In this document: positions 44,865 to 46,778 of the stretch, piece after piece
Layout: each line of letters starts with the position of its first letter
Position numbering within the stretch: position 1 is the stretch's first letter
Source: an uncultured Prochlorococcus sp.
GTDB taxonomy: Bacteria > Cyanobacteriota > Cyanobacteriia > PCC-6307 > Cyanobiaceae
Direction of reading: 5' to 3'
Length of the DNA stretch: 46,778 bases
Assembly (NCBI GenBank): GCA_902571795.1
Contig: CACGDL010000007.1
Span: 1 to 46,778, forward strand
The notes under the pieces: model-generated
What the model saw: the letters and a program-made list of their open reading frames with translations, nothing else
Databases searched by the model: none
Told to the model about the DNA's origin: nothing
Made by a program: the position numbers and the translations under genes

Positions 44865-45149
44865 ATGACAAAAAGCTATTGGCTAAAGAAAATTTCAATT
44901 CCAAATGCTGATTTATTTCTGGAATATATAAGGACAGTATTGCCTTGGATTAAATCTGTGGGAGGAGTAATAGTAAAAAGAGATTTAATACAAGAATCAA
45001 CCTCAAATGAATGGGATGGAGGGCAGCTTGGATTAGTAATTGAATTCGAATCAAAATTTGCTGCTAAAAAAGCATTTTATTCTGAAGTATTTCAAAAATA
45101 TCTAAAGTCAAGAGATTTAATGGAACTAGTTACTATAAGTACTCTTTAA
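44865..45149 (+). CDS. DUF1330-like small protein, 94 aa
   Basis: A soluble ferredoxin-like-fold protein of the DUF1330 pattern: YWLKKISIPNADLFLEYIR, then VGGVIVKRD and LGLVIEFESKFAAKKAFYSE with YQKYLKSRD-like end. ATG 44865 is preferred over TTG 44862. DUF1330 members are stand-alone small proteins of unknown chemistry. Its upstream region is shared with the broken fibrillin gene (79 nt, divergent). Confidence 0.72.
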   Translation: MTKSYWLKKISIPNADLFLEYIRTVLPWIKSVGGVIVKRDLIQESTSNEWDGGQLGLVIEFESKFAAKKAFYSEVFQKYLKSRDLMELVTISTL

Positions 45150-45286
45150 AAAAATCAACCAATGGCGACCTCACACAAACAATTTATAAGTATTTATTAC
45201 TATTAAATTATTTATGTAATATTTATAACTTCACCAGCAATAGCATATTTTGCAAAATTTAATTGTAAAAGTAATCCGTTAATCAA

Positions 45287-45466
45287 ATGAACTATTCAAC
45301 AGAAAAAGATGATTATTTGATGACAACTCCATATACAAAAAAAATTCAGCAAAAATTTGAAAAGGTTAAATCTTTTTTAGAGCAAAATGGATTTAATCCT
45401 TCATCAGAGAGCTTAATGCAAGATATAGTTAGCTCAGAAGAATATATTGCTAAAAATGGCTTATAA
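45287..45466 (+). CDS. Small hypothetical protein, 59 aa
   Basis: ATG 45287, TAA 45464. A soluble, helical protein (KKIQQKFEKVKSFLEQNGFN, then SSESLMQDIVSSEEYI). Composition is sensible and codon use matches neighbours. No family recognised. Convergent with the Psb34-like gene, 4 nt apart. Confidence 0.5.
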   Translation: MNYSTEKDDYLMTTPYTKKIQQKFEKVKSFLEQNGFNPSSESLMQDIVSSEEYIAKNGL

Positions 45467-45470
45467 AATA

Positions 45471-45650
45471 TCAGAATATATTCAGAGTCCTTAAATAATA
45501 AAAACCGCCTATTAGAAAAGGTAATAATATTCCAATAAATAAAAATATGGATTTCTTTGATTCGCCTTCTGATATGGGGTTAATTTCTGGTTCAATTGCA
45601 AAACCATTTTGTCTACCACCGCTTTCGGTTGTATAACCTTTTTTATTCAT
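45471..45650 (-). CDS. Psb34 / ssl1498-family light-harvesting-like protein
   Basis: ATG at 45650, TGA at 45471-45473; 59 residues. The N-terminus YTTESGGRQNGFAIEPEIN matches the ssl1498/Psb34 family, which has a YTTExGGRxNxFAxEP opening and one C-terminal membrane helix (here IFLFIGILLPFLIGGFYYL). Psb34 is a photosystem II assembly factor related to high-light-inducible proteins and binds at an intermediate stage. Function here is inferred from the family. Confidence 0.7.
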   Translation of the reverse strand: MNKKGYTTESGGRQNGFAIEPEINPISEGESKKSIFLFIGILLPFLIGGFYYLRTLNIF

Positions 45651-45735
45651 AAGAAAAATAATCTATGCAGATTATCTCATGTAAAAACTTATTTAATAAA
45701 ATTTTTTACATTTAGAATTAAACTAAATTTATGAT

Positions 45736-45870
45736 CTAATAATTGATTTCAATCTGAGATTTCAATTTGGCAGCTTTTTTTAAAAAACCTACAACTTCCT
45801 TACGGCCAGTAGCAAACTCAGCCTTATTAAGTAACTCGCTATATTTTTTTGTGATTTCTCTATGATTCAT
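45736..45870 (-). CDS. Small basic helical protein, 44 aa
   Basis: ATG at 45870, TAG at 45736-45738. The product (opening MNHREITKKYSELLNKAEFA, then GRKEVVGFLKKAAKLKSQIE) is soluble, basic and helical. No family recognised. Same strand as the Psb34-like gene, 86 nt upstream of its start. Codon composition looks coding. Confidence 0.5.
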   Translation of the reverse strand: MNHREITKKYSELLNKAEFATGRKEVVGFLKKAAKLKSQIEINY

Positions 45871-45956
45871 TTTGAATGTTATCTAGTATTAATTATAAAG
45901 TTACTAAAAAAAGTTTTTGTATAAAAGATATCAAAAAAGAGATTAAATAACTTTAC

Positions 45957-46259
45957 CTATTTAAACCAACCTTTTTTCTTTGGTTTAATATCTTCTTTAA
46001 TAACTTCTTTTTTTCTCCCAAATAATCCCTTTTTTTGGACAGTTAACTTCTCTTCAACAGGTTTAGATTTTTTGTTAAATAAGCCTTTTTTAGGTTCTTT
46101 TTTAATTGATTCTTTTGTGTCGGAAATCTTTTGTTTTTTAGGATTTGATTTTGAATTTTTGGGTTTACTATCTGCGAATAAAGTTTGATATACAAAAAAT
46201 CCAAAAACAGCAAAGAAGCCTAATGCCTGTACTAGAGCAGTTCCAAGATTATCAAACAT
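45957..46259 (-). CDS. Membrane-anchored protein with lysine-rich KKGLF repeats, 100 aa
   Basis: An N-terminal helix (residues 8-27, ALVQALGFFAVFGFFVYQT) anchors the protein. The rest is a disordered Lys-rich tail carrying three related motifs, KKGLFNKK, KKGLFGRKK and KKKGWFK at the very end. Such spaced basic-aromatic motifs could contact lipid head groups, DNA or acidic proteins, but this is inference. Its ATG follows directly after the stop of the upstream secreted gene. Confidence 0.6.
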   Translation of the reverse strand: MFDNLGTALVQALGFFAVFGFFVYQTLFADSKPKNSKSNPKKQKISDTKESIKKEPKKGLFNKKSKPVEEKLTVQKKGLFGRKKEVIKEDIKPKKKGWFK

Positions 46260-46445
46260 TTAGGCCTCAACATTGTATAGTGATTCTTTTTCTTTCGCTT
46301 CTATACATTTTTTATCATCAGACAAGCATTCAATTTCTGCCTTCTTCTCATTATGAGAACTGCAGGCACCTGCATTTGCATTAGATATTGAAAACAAAGT
46401 TAGTGCCCCTAAAATTAAGGCACATGAGGAGTTAATCGGTTTCAT
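46260..46445 (-). CDS. Small secreted cysteine-containing protein, 61 aa
   Basis: A signal peptide (CALILGALTLFSISNANA, likely cleaved at ANA-GA) is followed by a ~35-residue mature part with three cysteines (GACSSHN, IECLSDD, KKCIEAK). The stop codon sits at 46260 directly before the ATG of the KKGLF protein at 46259, so the pair is one operon. No family recognised. Confidence 0.6.
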   Translation of the reverse strand: MKPINSSCALILGALTLFSISNANAGACSSHNEKKAEIECLSDDKKCIEAKEKESLYNVEA

Positions 46446-46529
46446 GAGTTTATTTTTATTATGGAAAAATAATTTCGCAATTGCGAAGATAATCTTCTCT
46501 TCTGCTAAAAGTATTCCCTTTTTATATCT

Positions 46530-46709
46530 CTATTTGTAGTAATTAACTAAATCAATAATTAATATTGCGAGTAATGAAAAACCTAAAATGAAAGGTAAAT
46601 AAGGATATTTATTTAAAATTTTGTTTAGTTGATTTTTCGATGTTTGTTTTTCCTTTTTCTTTTCTCTAGGTGGTAAGCCTAACTCTTCCCTTCTCTTAGC
46701 TTCTCCCAT
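46530..46709 (-). CDS. DUF2839-like small membrane protein, 59 aa
   Basis: ATG at 46709, TAG at 46530-46532. The N-terminus MGEAKRREELGLPPREKKK fits the MGEAKRRxxLGLPPR opening of the cyanobacterial DUF2839 family. A basic Gln/Lys/Asn linker and one C-terminal hydrophobic helix (YLPFILGFSLLAILIIDL) follow. Family function unknown. It lies about 85 nt upstream of the two-gene secreted/KKGLF operon on the same strand. Confidence 0.65.
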   Translation of the reverse strand: MGEAKRREELGLPPREKKKEKQTSKNQLNKILNKYPYLPFILGFSLLAILIIDLVNYYK

Positions 46710-46778
46710 AATTTTTTTAACTATTTTTTACTATTTTATACACTTGGAAAAAGTAGTGTATTGTTTAAGATTTAAATT

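Noticed and set aside
46145-46384. Plus-strand 79-codon ORF
   Set aside because: Antisense across the junction of two coupled minus-strand genes with better signals.

Overview
The window looks like a piece of a high-light-adapted Prochlorococcus chromosome. This is inferred from the very AT-rich base composition, compact gene packing with 1-26 nt overlaps, frequent TTG/GTG starts, a Mg-chelatase for chlorophyll synthesis, cyanobacteria-only families (DUF3318, CGLD27/DUF1230, PetP/DUF2862, Psb34/ssl1498, DUF2839, DUF3303, PAP/fibrillin) and dozens of very small membrane or secreted proteins typical of this lineage. No transposase, integrase, phage gene, rRNA or CRISPR array was seen.

Region 1 (1-13.3 kb) is core genome: the 3' part of chlH; a minus-strand folP-tpiA pair overlapping by 26 nt; an S4 RNA-binding protein divergent from an MsbA-type ABC exporter; carB; then a tight plus-strand run of DUF3318, rsfS, CGLD27 and an asparaginase, followed by initiator tRNA-fMet with a clear terminator.

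Region 2 (13.3-17.4 kb) holds a PetP-like protein with an unusual C-terminal tail, a complete ABC-2 exporter (one ATPase, two permeases, overlapping genes) and two coupled small genes. Between 17.37 and 17.81 kb lies a gene-free stretch with a promoter-like box, mutually exclusive stems and an intrinsic terminator: a good candidate for an unannotated small RNA.

Region 3 (17.8-31 kb) is an accessory-like stretch of small genes: a TSUP permease, an HNH nuclease, secreted proteins, a phosphoribosyltransferase coupled to a nucleoside deoxyribosyltransferase-like gene next to rpsU, a uridine-kinase-like P-loop protein convergent with a renalase-like flavoprotein and a divergent methylenetetrahydrofolate-reductase-like barrel, an S51 peptidase, and several one-helix proteins under 60 residues.

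Region 4 (31-46.8 kb) mixes housekeeping genes (pepN, purT, glutathione peroxidase, dus, a thioesterase) with oddities: a metallo-beta-lactamase-fold protein lacking its first metal histidines, a secreted protein whose best start is an ATT codon, a TatA-like protein with seven 19-residue acidic repeats, a stand-alone IF2-N domain, a membrane-anchored Mrr-type nuclease, and a PAP/fibrillin gene broken by one in-frame TAA.

The most useful leads are the candidate small RNA near 17.6 kb, the MTHFR-like/flavoprotein pair, the nucleoside-salvage-like pair, the membrane-anchored nuclease, the repeat-bearing TatA-like protein, and the two apparently broken genes (28.3-28.5 kb and 44.2-44.8 kb). All family names come from recognising sequence motifs by eye; no database search was run.
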